This document shows, piece after piece, positions 35,659-42,811 of a stretch of 64,000 nt of DNA; position 1 is the stretch's first letter; the number at the start of each line of letters is the position of its first letter. Under the pieces are notes generated by a model. That model did no database searches. It had not been told where the DNA came from and worked only from the letters and a program-made list of their open reading frames with translations. This DNA comes from Streptomyces sp. B21-083 (GTDB lineage Bacteria; Actinomycetota; Actinomycetes; Streptomycetales; Streptomycetaceae): contig NZ_JARUND010000002.1 of assembly GCF_036898825.1 (NCBI RefSeq), positions 2,046,001 through 2,110,000 on the forward strand, read 5' to 3'. A program made the position numbers and the translations under genes.

Positions 35659-36432
35659 ATGAGCCCGCGTTCCGGCACCCAGAGCTCCGAGATCCCCGAG
35701 ACCCTGGTGCGCGACCACACGATCTACGCCTGTGTGATGGGCTCGCGCGCCTTCGGCCTGGCCACGGACGGCAGCGACACGGACAGGCGCGGGGTCTTCC
35801 TCGCTCCCACTCCCCTGTTCTGGCGCTTCGAGAAGCCGCCCACGCATGTGGAGGGCCCGGCGGAGGAGCAGTTCAGCTGGGAGCTGGAACGCTTCTGCAC
35901 TCTGGCTCTGCGGGCCAACCCGAACATCCTGGAGTGCCTCCACTCGCCTCTCGTGGAGTACGCCGACGACACCGGCCGTGAACTCCTCGCCCTGCGCGAG
36001 GCGTTCCTCTCCCGCCAGGCGCACGAGACGTTCGCGCGCTACGCGCTCGGTCAGCGCAAGAAGCTGGAGGCCCACGTCCGCGTCCACGGCGTCCCGCGCT
36101 GGAAACACGCGATGCACCTGCTGCGCCTCCTGATGAGCTGCCGCGACCTGCTGCGCACGGGCACACTGACGATCGACGTCGGCGACGAGCGCGGCCCGCT
36201 GCTGGCGGTGAAACGGGGCGAGGTGGGCTGGCCGGAGATCGAGTCCCGAATGAACCGCCTGGCGGAGGAAGCCGAACTGGCCTCGCGCACCAGCCCGCTC
36301 CCCGAGGAACCGGACCGCCCCCGCGTCGAGGACTTCCTGATCCGCACCCGCCGAACCTCAGCCCACCACCCGGGCCCGTACGACGAGGTCGTCCAGGGCG
36401 TCGTACGCGGTAGGGGCATCCGGCAGCCCTGA
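35659..36432 (+). CDS. RlaP/YcgL-family nucleotidyltransferase, copy 1
   Basis: 257 residues from ATG 35659. The nucleotidyltransferase core is clear: YACVMGSRAFGLATDGSDTDRRGVFLAP has the GS and DxD motifs, followed by FSWELERFCTLALRANPNILECLHSP and HAMHLLRLLMSCRDLLRTG. The family (PF10127) is a minimal nucleotidyltransferase which, in Burroughs and Aravind's work, is named RlaP and predicted to act in RNA repair. Its last 75 bp overlap the 3' end of a second, convergent copy. No ribosome site is obvious. The start is 22 bp after the Rieske stop, but function suggests membership of the next locus. Confidence 0.82.
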   Translation: MSPRSGTQSSEIPETLVRDHTIYACVMGSRAFGLATDGSDTDRRGVFLAPTPLFWRFEKPPTHVEGPAEEQFSWELERFCTLALRANPNILECLHSPLVEYADDTGRELLALREAFLSRQAHETFARYALGQRKKLEAHVRVHGVPRWKHAMHLLRLLMSCRDLLRTGTLTIDVGDERGPLLAVKRGEVGWPEIESRMNRLAEEAELASRTSPLPEEPDRPRVEDFLIRTRRTSAHHPGPYDEVVQGVVRGRGIRQP

Positions 36433-37119
36433 GGCGGCCTGCGCGTCGTCCAGTAGGCGGTGCAGCCGCTCCACATCGGCCGCCACGCGCGCGTGGCCTA
36501 CATCGGCCGCCCCGTGTTCCTGCTCGGCCTTGGCCGCGACGAGTTCGGGCAGATACACGGGGGCCTCGCCGATCTCCCCGACGAGCGTGGGCAGATGGGC
36601 CCGCACCTCGCCACTGCGCATCAGATGGACGCCGGTGAGCAGCACGCGGAACGTGTAGAGCAGTGGCTTGAGTTCGCCGGTCTTCTCGAAGAGCCGCCAC
36701 TGCGTCACCGCGAAGCCTCTGTAGTGGTGCGCGTGGTGGCCGGTGAGGACACCGGGGGCGAGCGCGGCGAGTTCCCGGTGCGTGTCGGACGTGTGCACGA
36801 CCAGCGGGGACAGCAGCTGCTCCAGCACATAACCGTTGCGGCGCAGCAGCAGCCGTACGAACTTGCGCAGATCGTGGGTGACCAGGTCCAGTTCGACGCC
36901 GTCCCGCTCCCACATCCGCGAGCGGGTCTCCTCCGGCTCGCGGAGACCGACCAGGTCGGCGGTCGGCAGGAGATGGACGCCCCGGAGGTCCACATCCGAG
37001 TCGCGGGACGGGAAGCCGTAGAGGTGGGCGCCCGACACGGTGGCGAAAAGCACCGGGTCGGGCTGCTCGGCGACCACGGACGTCAGGTCGAGGTCTGTGA
37101 GATCCAGGGCGTCGCGCAT
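36358..37119 (-). CDS. RlaP/YcgL-family nucleotidyltransferase, copy 2
   Basis: 253 residues from ATG 37119. The core is PVLFATVSGAHLYGFPSRDSDVDLRGVHLLP: SG in place of GS, and the DxD pair intact. It is followed by the family blocks VELDLVTHDLRKFVRLLLRRNGYVLEQLLSPLVV and LKPLLYTFRVLLTGVHLM. It is a divergent paralogue of copy 1, and the two genes meet tail to tail with 75 bp of antisense coding. It begins 3 bp after the DraG-type stop (37123), so the three genes NrtR-like, DraG-like and this one form one leftward operon. Substrate unknown; RNA ends or nucleotides are plausible. Confidence 0.82.
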   Translation of the reverse strand: MRDALDLTDLDLTSVVAEQPDPVLFATVSGAHLYGFPSRDSDVDLRGVHLLPTADLVGLREPEETRSRMWERDGVELDLVTHDLRKFVRLLLRRNGYVLEQLLSPLVVHTSDTHRELAALAPGVLTGHHAHHYRGFAVTQWRLFEKTGELKPLLYTFRVLLTGVHLMRSGEVRAHLPTLVGEIGEAPVYLPELVAAKAEQEHGAADVGHARVAADVERLHRLLDDAQAASGLPDAPTAYDALDDLVVRARVVG

Positions 37120-37122
37120 CCG

Positions 37123-38145
37123 TCAAGCGTCCCAGAGCGCGCCCAGTGTCTGCAGGTCACCCCCGTACTCGATGCGGTCCGCCCAGGGAGTCGGCCAGGC
37201 GTCGGTGCCGTGGTGGGCGCCGGCGAAGGCTCCGGTCAGGCAGGCGATCGAGTCCGAGTCGCCGGAGGTGCAGGCCGCCCGGCGCAGGGCTGTGAGGGGC
37301 TCGCCCGGGAAGAGCAGGAAGCACAGCAGGCCGGTGGCGAGGGCCTCTTCGGCTGTCCAGCCGGCGCCGGTGGCGAGGCAGGGGTCGTCCTCGGGCGAGG
37401 CCGTACGGACGGCGAGCTGGAGCTTGTCCAGGATCGCCAGGCACTCGTCCCAGCCGCGGGCGATGAAGTGCTCGGGGCTCGGATCGTGGCTGTGCGTCCA
37501 CAGGTCGCCCAGCCAGCGGTGGTAGTAGTGGCTCCGGCTCTCGTGCGCGTAGGTACGCAGCAGGGTCACCAGCCCGGCCGGTTCGGCGCCCTGGGCGAGC
37601 AGCCGTACGGCGTGTGCGGTGAGGTCGGACGCGGCCAGCGCCGTCGGGTGGCCGTGGGTGAGCGCGGCCTGCAACTGGGCGGCGCCCGCGCGCTGTTCGT
37701 CGCTGAGGGTCGCGATCAGGCCGAGGGGCGCGACGCGCATGTTGGCGCCACAGCCCTTCGAGCCGATCTGGCTGGCCTCCTGCCAGGGCAGCCGCTCGTT
37801 CTCCAGCAGGTCGCAGGCGACCAGGCAGGTGTGGCCCGGCGCCCGGTTGTTGTCCGGTGACCGGTACCACTTCACGAACTCCTCGCGCACCGGCCGTTCC
37901 ATCCCCGCCGGGGCGAGCAGCCCCCGGTCCATCGCCGCGCGCAGCCCGTGGGCGAGCGCCAGCGTCATCTGGGTGTCGTCAGTGACGAACGCGGGCGTGG
38001 GCAGCTCCATGCGCCGCCACGGCCCGCACTTGGCGAGGATGGACGGGATGTCGTTGAACTCGGTCGGGAAGCCCAGGGCGTCACCGAGCGCGAGCCCGAT
38101 CAACGCCCCGCTAGCGGCGCGCTTCCTGACGGTCGTGGTGGTCAT
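37123..38145 (-). CDS. DraG-type ADP-ribosylglycohydrolase
   Basis: ATG 38145 overlaps the stop of the Nudix gene (ATGA), giving 340 residues. The family signatures are present: SGALIGLALGDALGFPTEF at the N-terminus, FVTDDTQMTLALAHGL (about 53-68) with the Asp pair that binds Mg, GCGANMRVAPLGL in the middle, and SGDSDSIACLTGAFAGAHHG near the C-terminus completing the metal site. The enzyme should remove ADP-ribose from a protein, nucleic acid or small molecule. The pairing with an ADP-ribose-sensing NrtR-type Nudix protein and two nucleotidyltransferases suggests NAD/ADP-ribose or RNA-end metabolism. Confidence 0.92.
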   Translation of the reverse strand: MTTTTVRKRAASGALIGLALGDALGFPTEFNDIPSILAKCGPWRRMELPTPAFVTDDTQMTLALAHGLRAAMDRGLLAPAGMERPVREEFVKWYRSPDNNRAPGHTCLVACDLLENERLPWQEASQIGSKGCGANMRVAPLGLIATLSDEQRAGAAQLQAALTHGHPTALAASDLTAHAVRLLAQGAEPAGLVTLLRTYAHESRSHYYHRWLGDLWTHSHDPSPEHFIARGWDECLAILDKLQLAVRTASPEDDPCLATGAGWTAEEALATGLLCFLLFPGEPLTALRRAACTSGDSDSIACLTGAFAGAHHGTDAWPTPWADRIEYGGDLQTLGALWDA

Positions 38146-38978
38146 GCGGGGCGTCCTTCCGGTGACGTGGGAGACGGTGACGAAGGGGACGGCGAGGAGG
38201 GGGACGGTGAGAACGGCGGCGGGGCCGGCGACGCCGACGTGGTCGGGCGCAGCAGCGGCGGGTGCAGGGTGGCCGCCGTGCCCGCGCGGTACAGCGCGGC
38301 GGGTTTGCCCCGGCCGCCGGTGAGGCGCGCGGCGCCCGGCACGGGCTCGACGAAGCCCGGGGTGGCGAGCACCTTGCGGCGGAAGTTGGGTGGGTCGAGC
38401 GCGGTGCCCCACACGGTCTCGTAGACCTGCCGCAGCTCGCCGAGGGTGAACTCGGGCGGGCAGAAGGCGGTCGCGATGCAGGAGTACTCCAGCTTGGCGC
38501 CGACCCGGTCGTGGGCGTCGGCCAGGATGCGGTCGTGGTCGAAGGCGAGCGGCTCGAGCGCGTTGTACCGCAGCCATTGGGCCTGTGCCGCGTCGCCGCC
38601 GCCGTGCGGTTCGGGCGCGTGCGGCAGCAGCGCGGCGAAGGCCACCGACACGACCCGCATTCTCGGGTCGCGGTCGGGCTCGCTGTAGGTGCGCAGCTGC
38701 TCCAGGTGCAGCCCGGACACGTCCGACAGGCCGGTCTCCTCGGCGAGTTCACGCCGGGCCGCCGTCTCCGCGGACTCGTCGGGCAGGACGAACCCGCCGG
38801 GCAGCGCCCAGCGGCCCGCGTACGGTTCGTGACCGCGCTCGACGAGCAGCACGTGCAGCGCGCCCGCGCGCAGGGTGAGTACCGCCAGATCGACGGTGAC
38901 GGCGAAGGGTTCGAAGGCGTACTTGTCGTACCCCTCCGGGGCCTGGCCCCGAGCCGCTCCGTTCACAGGTGCGGTCAT
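38142..38978 (-). CDS. NrtR-type Nudix regulator
   Basis: I start at ATG 38978 (AGGGGGG ten bases upstream); 278 residues. The N-terminal Nudix domain has GGFVLPDESAETAARRELAEETGL, a box with the key Glu residues, and the C-terminal half (FTLGELRQVYETVWGTALDPPNFRRKVLATPGFVEPV) is the winged helix that binds DNA in NrtR proteins. The tail is a Ser/Pro low-complexity run. NrtR senses ADP-ribose and controls NAD synthesis or ADP-ribosylglycohydrolase genes. Two palindromes just upstream (39010-39040) are likely its autoregulatory operators, controlling the DraG and nucleotidyltransferase genes downstream. Confidence 0.87.
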   Translation of the reverse strand: MTAPVNGAARGQAPEGYDKYAFEPFAVTVDLAVLTLRAGALHVLLVERGHEPYAGRWALPGGFVLPDESAETAARRELAEETGLSDVSGLHLEQLRTYSEPDRDPRMRVVSVAFAALLPHAPEPHGGGDAAQAQWLRYNALEPLAFDHDRILADAHDRVGAKLEYSCIATAFCPPEFTLGELRQVYETVWGTALDPPNFRRKVLATPGFVEPVPGAARLTGGRGKPAALYRAGTAATLHPPLLRPTTSASPAPPPFSPSPSSPSPSSPSPTSPEGRPA

Positions 38979-39009
38979 GCCCACCCACCCCCCTGCGGTG
39001 ACTCTTTAT

Positions 39010-39040
39010 GGTCACCATGACCAATAGTCATACCGACTAT
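39010..39040. promoter_or_regulatory. Two adjacent palindromes, likely NrtR operators
   Basis: GGTCA-CCA-TGACC (39010-39022) and ATAGTC-ATACC-GACTAT (39024-39040) are both perfect and have centres 16 bp apart. They begin 31 bp before the Nudix start codon. An outer, 11-of-12 match inverted repeat CTCTTTATGGTC / GACTATAAAGAG embraces both. This A/T-rich island stands out from its G/C-rich surroundings. Confidence 0.7.
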
Positions 39041-39214
39041 AAAGAGCGCGAGCGGACCCCACAACCCTTCTTGACGACTCCCATACGCCCAAAAAGCCCC
39101 TGAGCGGCCCTCAGTGACCCCTCAGACGCCCGGGAGGGCCTGGAAGGGCCACGGAGGCGTCCAAGGCTCTCCTGTGCCCGCAGTCGCGCGTCGACGGCCT
39201 TTCCGGCGTACGAA

Positions 39215-39251
39215 AACGGCCGGTCCCGGAGCAGCTCCGGGACCGGCCGTT
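39215..39251 (-). terminator. Terminator of the parA-scp-rsuA operon
   Basis: A perfect 16-bp stem AACGGCCGGTCCCGGA / TCCGGGACCGGCCGTT with a 5-nt loop, then TTCG on the minus strand. It lies 23 bp after the rsuA-type stop. Confidence 0.85.
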
Positions 39252-39273
39252 CGGTGCGAGCACATCCACTCGC

Positions 39274-40530
39274 CTACAGATCGACTTCCTGCATCAGCAT
39301 GCCGACCTCGGTGTTGGACAGCCGACGCAGCCAGCCCGACTTCTGGTCGCCGAGGGTGATCGGACCGAAGGAGACGCGCACCAGCTTGTCGACCGGGAAG
39401 CCGGCCTCCGCGAGCATGCGGCGCACGATGTGCTTGCGGCCCTCGTGAAGGGTGACCTCCACGAGATAGTTCTTGCCGGTCTGCTCGACGACGCGGAAGT
39501 GGTCCGCGCGGGCGTATCCGTCCTCCAGCTGGATGCCGTCCTTGAGCTGCTTGCCGAGGTCCCGCGGGATCGGGCCCACGATGTGCGCGAGGTAGACCTT
39601 CTTCACGCCGTACTTGGGGTGGGTCAGCCGGTGCGCCAGCTCACCGTGGTTGGTGAGCAGGATGACGCCCTCGGTCTCGGTGTCGAGACGTCCGACGTGG
39701 AAGAGCCGCGTCTCGCGGTTCGTCACGTAGTCGCCGAGGCACTGCCGGCCCTCGTTGTCCTCCATCGTGGAGACGACGCCCGCGGGCTTGTTCAGCGAGA
39801 AGAACTGGTACGACTGCGTGGCCACCGTCAGCCCGTCGACCTTGATCTCGTCGTGCTCGGGGTCGACGCGCAGCCCCTGCTCCACCACGATCTCGCCGTT
39901 GACCTCCACGCGCGCGTGCTCGATCAGCTCCTCGCAGGTCCGCCGGGAACCGTAGCCCGCGCGTGCCAGGACCTTCTGGAGCCGCTCGCCCTCCTGCTCG
40001 GCGCCCGGGAACGTCTTGGGCAGCTGGACGTCCTTCTTGTCGGCGTACCGCTCCCGGTTGCGCTCCTCGGCCCGCGCGTCGTACTCGCGAGAGGTCGCCG
40101 GAACCCAGCGCCCGCGTCCGGTGCTGTTGTGGCCCTGCCTGGGCCCTCCCTTGGCACCGCCACGCGCGGAGGCACCGCGCCCGGACTTCGGGCCGTCCGG
40201 AGTGGCACCCGGTCCCACGTCGTAGCGGCGCTCCTCGGGGCGCGGCTTACTGGGCCGCCCCTGCTCCTGACCCTGACCCGGGCCCTGCTTCTGGCCTGGG
40301 CCCTGTCCCTGACCGCGCCCCTGAGCCTGACCTCGCCCCTGACTCGGACCCTGACCGCGCCCCTGACTCGGACCCTGGCCTCGCCCCTGGCTCTGACCGC
40401 GCCCTTGACCTTGACCTTGGCCCTGGCCCTGGCCGCGCCTGTCGCCCCCGCCGCTGCCGGCGCCGCGAGAGTTACCGCGCCCGCCACCGCTCTTGCCGCC
40501 ACCGCTACCGCTGCCGCTACTGCTTCGCAT
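39274..40530 (-). CDS. RsuA/RluB-family pseudouridine synthase with Gln-Gly repeat extension
   Basis: ATG 40530 overlaps the scpB stop, giving 418 residues. The first 180 are a basic low-complexity region of GRGQGQGPSQ-type repeats ending RPEERRYDVGPG. Then comes an S4 RNA-binding domain (LQKVLARAGYGSRRTCEELI, about 184) and the pseudouridine synthase core with catalytic Asp in GRLDTETEGVILLTNHG and the HEGRKHIVRRML motif. It should modify 23S or 16S rRNA. Fusion of this gene to scpA-scpB is conserved in Gram-positive bacteria. The repeat extension is much longer than in Bacillus RluB and may bind RNA loosely. Confidence 0.93.
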   Translation of the reverse strand: MRSSSGSGSGGGKSGGGRGNSRGAGSGGGDRRGQGQGQGQGQGRGQSQGRGQGPSQGRGQGPSQGRGQAQGRGQGQGPGQKQGPGQGQEQGRPSKPRPEERRYDVGPGATPDGPKSGRGASARGGAKGGPRQGHNSTGRGRWVPATSREYDARAEERNRERYADKKDVQLPKTFPGAEQEGERLQKVLARAGYGSRRTCEELIEHARVEVNGEIVVEQGLRVDPEHDEIKVDGLTVATQSYQFFSLNKPAGVVSTMEDNEGRQCLGDYVTNRETRLFHVGRLDTETEGVILLTNHGELAHRLTHPKYGVKKVYLAHIVGPIPRDLGKQLKDGIQLEDGYARADHFRVVEQTGKNYLVEVTLHEGRKHIVRRMLAEAGFPVDKLVRVSFGPITLGDQKSGWLRRLSNTEVGMLMQEVDL

Positions 40531-41192
40531 CAAAATTCCGTCTGGTCGTCTGCGTCGTCTGCACCCGGAGCATCGGGAGCATCCGGATCGAACGACGGAA
40601 CACCTTCCTGCGTCTCGGCCTCGATCGCGTCCGCCTCCGGAAGGAAGGGTGCGAGCTCCGGGAGTTCGTCCAGGCCTCGCAGGCCCATCCGCTCCAGGAA
40701 GTAGTTCGTCGTCGTGTACAGGATCGCACCTGTTTCGGGTTCCGTGCCCGCCTCCTGGACCAGACCGCGCTGCAACAGGGTCCGCATGACCCCGTCACAG
40801 TTGACTCCGCGGACGGCCGAGACCCGGCTACGGCTGACCGGCTGCCGGTACGCGACGACCGCGAGCGTCTCCAGCGCCGCCTGGGTGAGCCGGGCCTGCT
40901 GCCCGTCCAGCACGAAGCCCTCGACGGCCGCCGCGTACTCGGGCCGGGAGTAGAAACGCCAGCCGCCGGCGATGAGCCGCAGCTCGAAACCGCGCCCCTG
41001 AACGGTGTACTCGTCGGCCAGCGCGCGCAGGGCGTCCGCGATCTGCCGCGGAGGCCGCTGCAGGATCTTCGCGAGGTGCTCCTCGGTCGCGGGTTCGTCC
41101 ACGACCATGAGGACGGCCTCCAGGGCGGGCCTGAGATCGAGATCGGCGACGGTCCGCGGCCCGGCCGGCACCTCTGTGGTCTCCTCGCTCAC
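40530..41192 (-). CDS. scpB: Segregation and condensation protein ScpB
   Basis: GTG 41192 overlaps the scpA stop (GTGA), giving 220 residues. The two winged-helix domains show LRPALEAVLMVVDEPATEEHLAKIL and LTQAALETLAVVAYRQPVSRSRVSAVRGVNCDGVMRTLLQRGLV, then LYTTTNYFLERMGLRGLDELPELAPFLP. An acidic tail (FDPDAPDAPGADDADD) is typical of actinobacterial copies. With ScpA and SMC it forms condensin, which compacts and resolves replicated chromosomes. It is in the middle of a five-gene overlapping operon. Confidence 0.96.
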   Translation of the reverse strand: MSEETTEVPAGPRTVADLDLRPALEAVLMVVDEPATEEHLAKILQRPPRQIADALRALADEYTVQGRGFELRLIAGGWRFYSRPEYAAAVEGFVLDGQQARLTQAALETLAVVAYRQPVSRSRVSAVRGVNCDGVMRTLLQRGLVQEAGTEPETGAILYTTTNYFLERMGLRGLDELPELAPFLPEADAIEAETQEGVPSFDPDAPDAPGADDADDQTEF

Positions 41193-42199
41193 GCCTTCTT
41201 CTCCTCCTTCGCCGGCTCCGGCGGCCGGTCGAACTCGTCGGTGACCGTCGGCTCCCGATCGCCCTCCCCGCCCGTCCAGCGCACCACCAGCTCCCCGAGC
41301 GCGGTCTCCTGGTCCAGGACGACGACCTTCTCCCGGTACAGCTCCAGAAGGGCCAGGAAGCGCGCCACGACGGTCAGTGTGTCGTCGGTGTCCTCGACGA
41401 GGTCCTGGAAGGTGGCCTCACCCAGCTCCCGCAGCCGCGCGACGACGATCTGGGCCTGCTCCTGCACGCTCACCAGGGGTGCGTGGATGTGGTCGACGTA
41501 CACCTGCGGCCTCGGCCTGGGCTGCATCGCCTTCACGGCGAGCTTCGCGAACCCCTCGGCCCCGATGCTGATGACGACCTCGGGCAGCAGTTCGGCGTGG
41601 TGCGGTTCCAGTCCGACGGTACGGGGATAGCGGCGGGCCTCGTCGTCGAGGCGGCGGCTGAAGATGTCGGCGACCTTTTTGTACGCGCGGTACTGGAGCA
41701 GCCGCGCGAACAGCAGGTCGCGCGCCTCCAGCAGGGCCAGGTCGGCCTCGTCCTCGACCTCGGCGGCGGGCAGCAGCCGCGCGGCCTTCAGGTCCAGCAG
41801 AGTGGCCGCGACGACCAGGAACTCGGTCGTCTGGTCGAGATCCCAGTCGGGGCCCATCGCCCTGATGTGTGTGATGAACTCGTCGGTCACCTTGGAGAGG
41901 GCGACCTCGGTGACGTCGAGCTTGTGCTTCGAGATCAGCTGGAGGAGGAGATCGAAGGGCCCCTCGAAGTTGGCCAGCCGGACCTTGAAGACCCCGTCAT
42001 CGGCTTCGGCCGACGCCGCCGACTCCACCGCCTCGGCAGACGGTTCCCGCTCGGATTCCGCCTCCACCGACGGCACCGGGGACTCCGGTACTTCGTCGGC
42101 GACCGCCGGGGCCGCCACCGGCGGCGAGCCCCCCGGGCCCCGCCCCAGCACACGCCGACGACCGGCGGAGCCGGGGGCAGGGGCGTCGTTCGAGGTCAT
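41189..42199 (-). CDS. scpA: Segregation and condensation protein ScpA
   Basis: 336 residues from ATG 42199. An 80-residue disordered acidic N-terminus precedes the kleisin core: VRLANFEGPFDLLLQLISKHKLDVTEVALSKVTDEFITHI, LVVAATLLDLKAARLLP, and C-terminal FQDLVEDTDDTLTVVARFLALLELYREKVVVLDQE, which binds the SMC head. ScpA bridges the SMC dimer and recruits ScpB. The long N-terminal extension is usual in Streptomyces. scpB overlaps its stop. Confidence 0.95.
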   Translation of the reverse strand: MTSNDAPAPGSAGRRRVLGRGPGGSPPVAAPAVADEVPESPVPSVEAESEREPSAEAVESAASAEADDGVFKVRLANFEGPFDLLLQLISKHKLDVTEVALSKVTDEFITHIRAMGPDWDLDQTTEFLVVAATLLDLKAARLLPAAEVEDEADLALLEARDLLFARLLQYRAYKKVADIFSRRLDDEARRYPRTVGLEPHHAELLPEVVISIGAEGFAKLAVKAMQPRPRPQVYVDHIHAPLVSVQEQAQIVVARLRELGEATFQDLVEDTDDTLTVVARFLALLELYREKVVVLDQETALGELVVRWTGGEGDREPTVTDEFDRPPEPAKEEKKA

Positions 42200-42217
42200 G
42201 GCCCACGCAGGCTACCG

Positions 42218-42811
42218 CTAGCGGCCGCGCAACCGTCGTACGAGGATGCTCGCGTCCCCACGGGATTCGAGATCCGCGAGCACCACCGCGACCGCCTCGC
42301 GCACGATCCGCCCGCGGTCGACCGCGAGTCCGTGCTCGCCCCGCAGCACGAGACGCGCGTGCTCCAGGTCCATCAGCTCCTCGGCGGAGACGTACACCGT
42401 GATCTTCTCGTCGTGCCGCTCGCGCCCGCTGGGCCGCCGCGAGGGGGCCCGGCCGCGCTTGCGGGACGCCGACACCGACTGCGGCGACGGCCCCTGCTGT
42501 CCGGAGGCAGAACCTTCCTGCTCGCCCTGGCGCCGCATCGAACGCTCCGCGGCGGCCCCTCGGCTGCGCGACGACTCCCCGGCCGGGTCGACGCCGGCGG
42601 CGACATGCTCGTCACCGTCGCCGTCGCCACCCTGGACGGGCACCGAGTGCGGCGCGTCCTCCGAGGCGGCGGCCCCGTCGCTCTCCCCGGCGGGACCCGG
42701 AACCCGGGCCTCGCCGTTGGCCTGGCGCCTGGGAGTGGACGACTGGAGCGCCATGCCCCCGGTGGTACGGAACAGTTCGTCGGCCCCCGGCAGACTCACT
42801 CGGCGTGACAC
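42218..42811 (-). CDS. ParB-substitute candidate with RHH-like C-terminus
   Basis: 197 residues from GTG 42811, 16 bp inside the end of parA; GTG 42799, in a GTGA overlap with the parA stop, is an equally good start. Residues 1-130 are disordered (Ser/Gly/Glu, then an Arg-rich patch RKRGRAPSRRPSGRERHD). The C-terminus HDEKITVYVSAEELMDLEHARLVLRGEHGLAVDRGRIVREAVAVVLADLE reads as a beta strand followed by two helices, the ribbon-helix-helix pattern of small partition proteins. It sits where a ParB partner of the ParA would be, and no true ParB is here. Partner role is inferred. Confidence 0.72.
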   Translation of the reverse strand: MSRRVSLPGADELFRTTGGMALQSSTPRRQANGEARVPGPAGESDGAAASEDAPHSVPVQGGDGDGDEHVAAGVDPAGESSRSRGAAAERSMRRQGEQEGSASGQQGPSPQSVSASRKRGRAPSRRPSGRERHDEKITVYVSAEELMDLEHARLVLRGEHGLAVDRGRIVREAVAVVLADLESRGDASILVRRLRGR

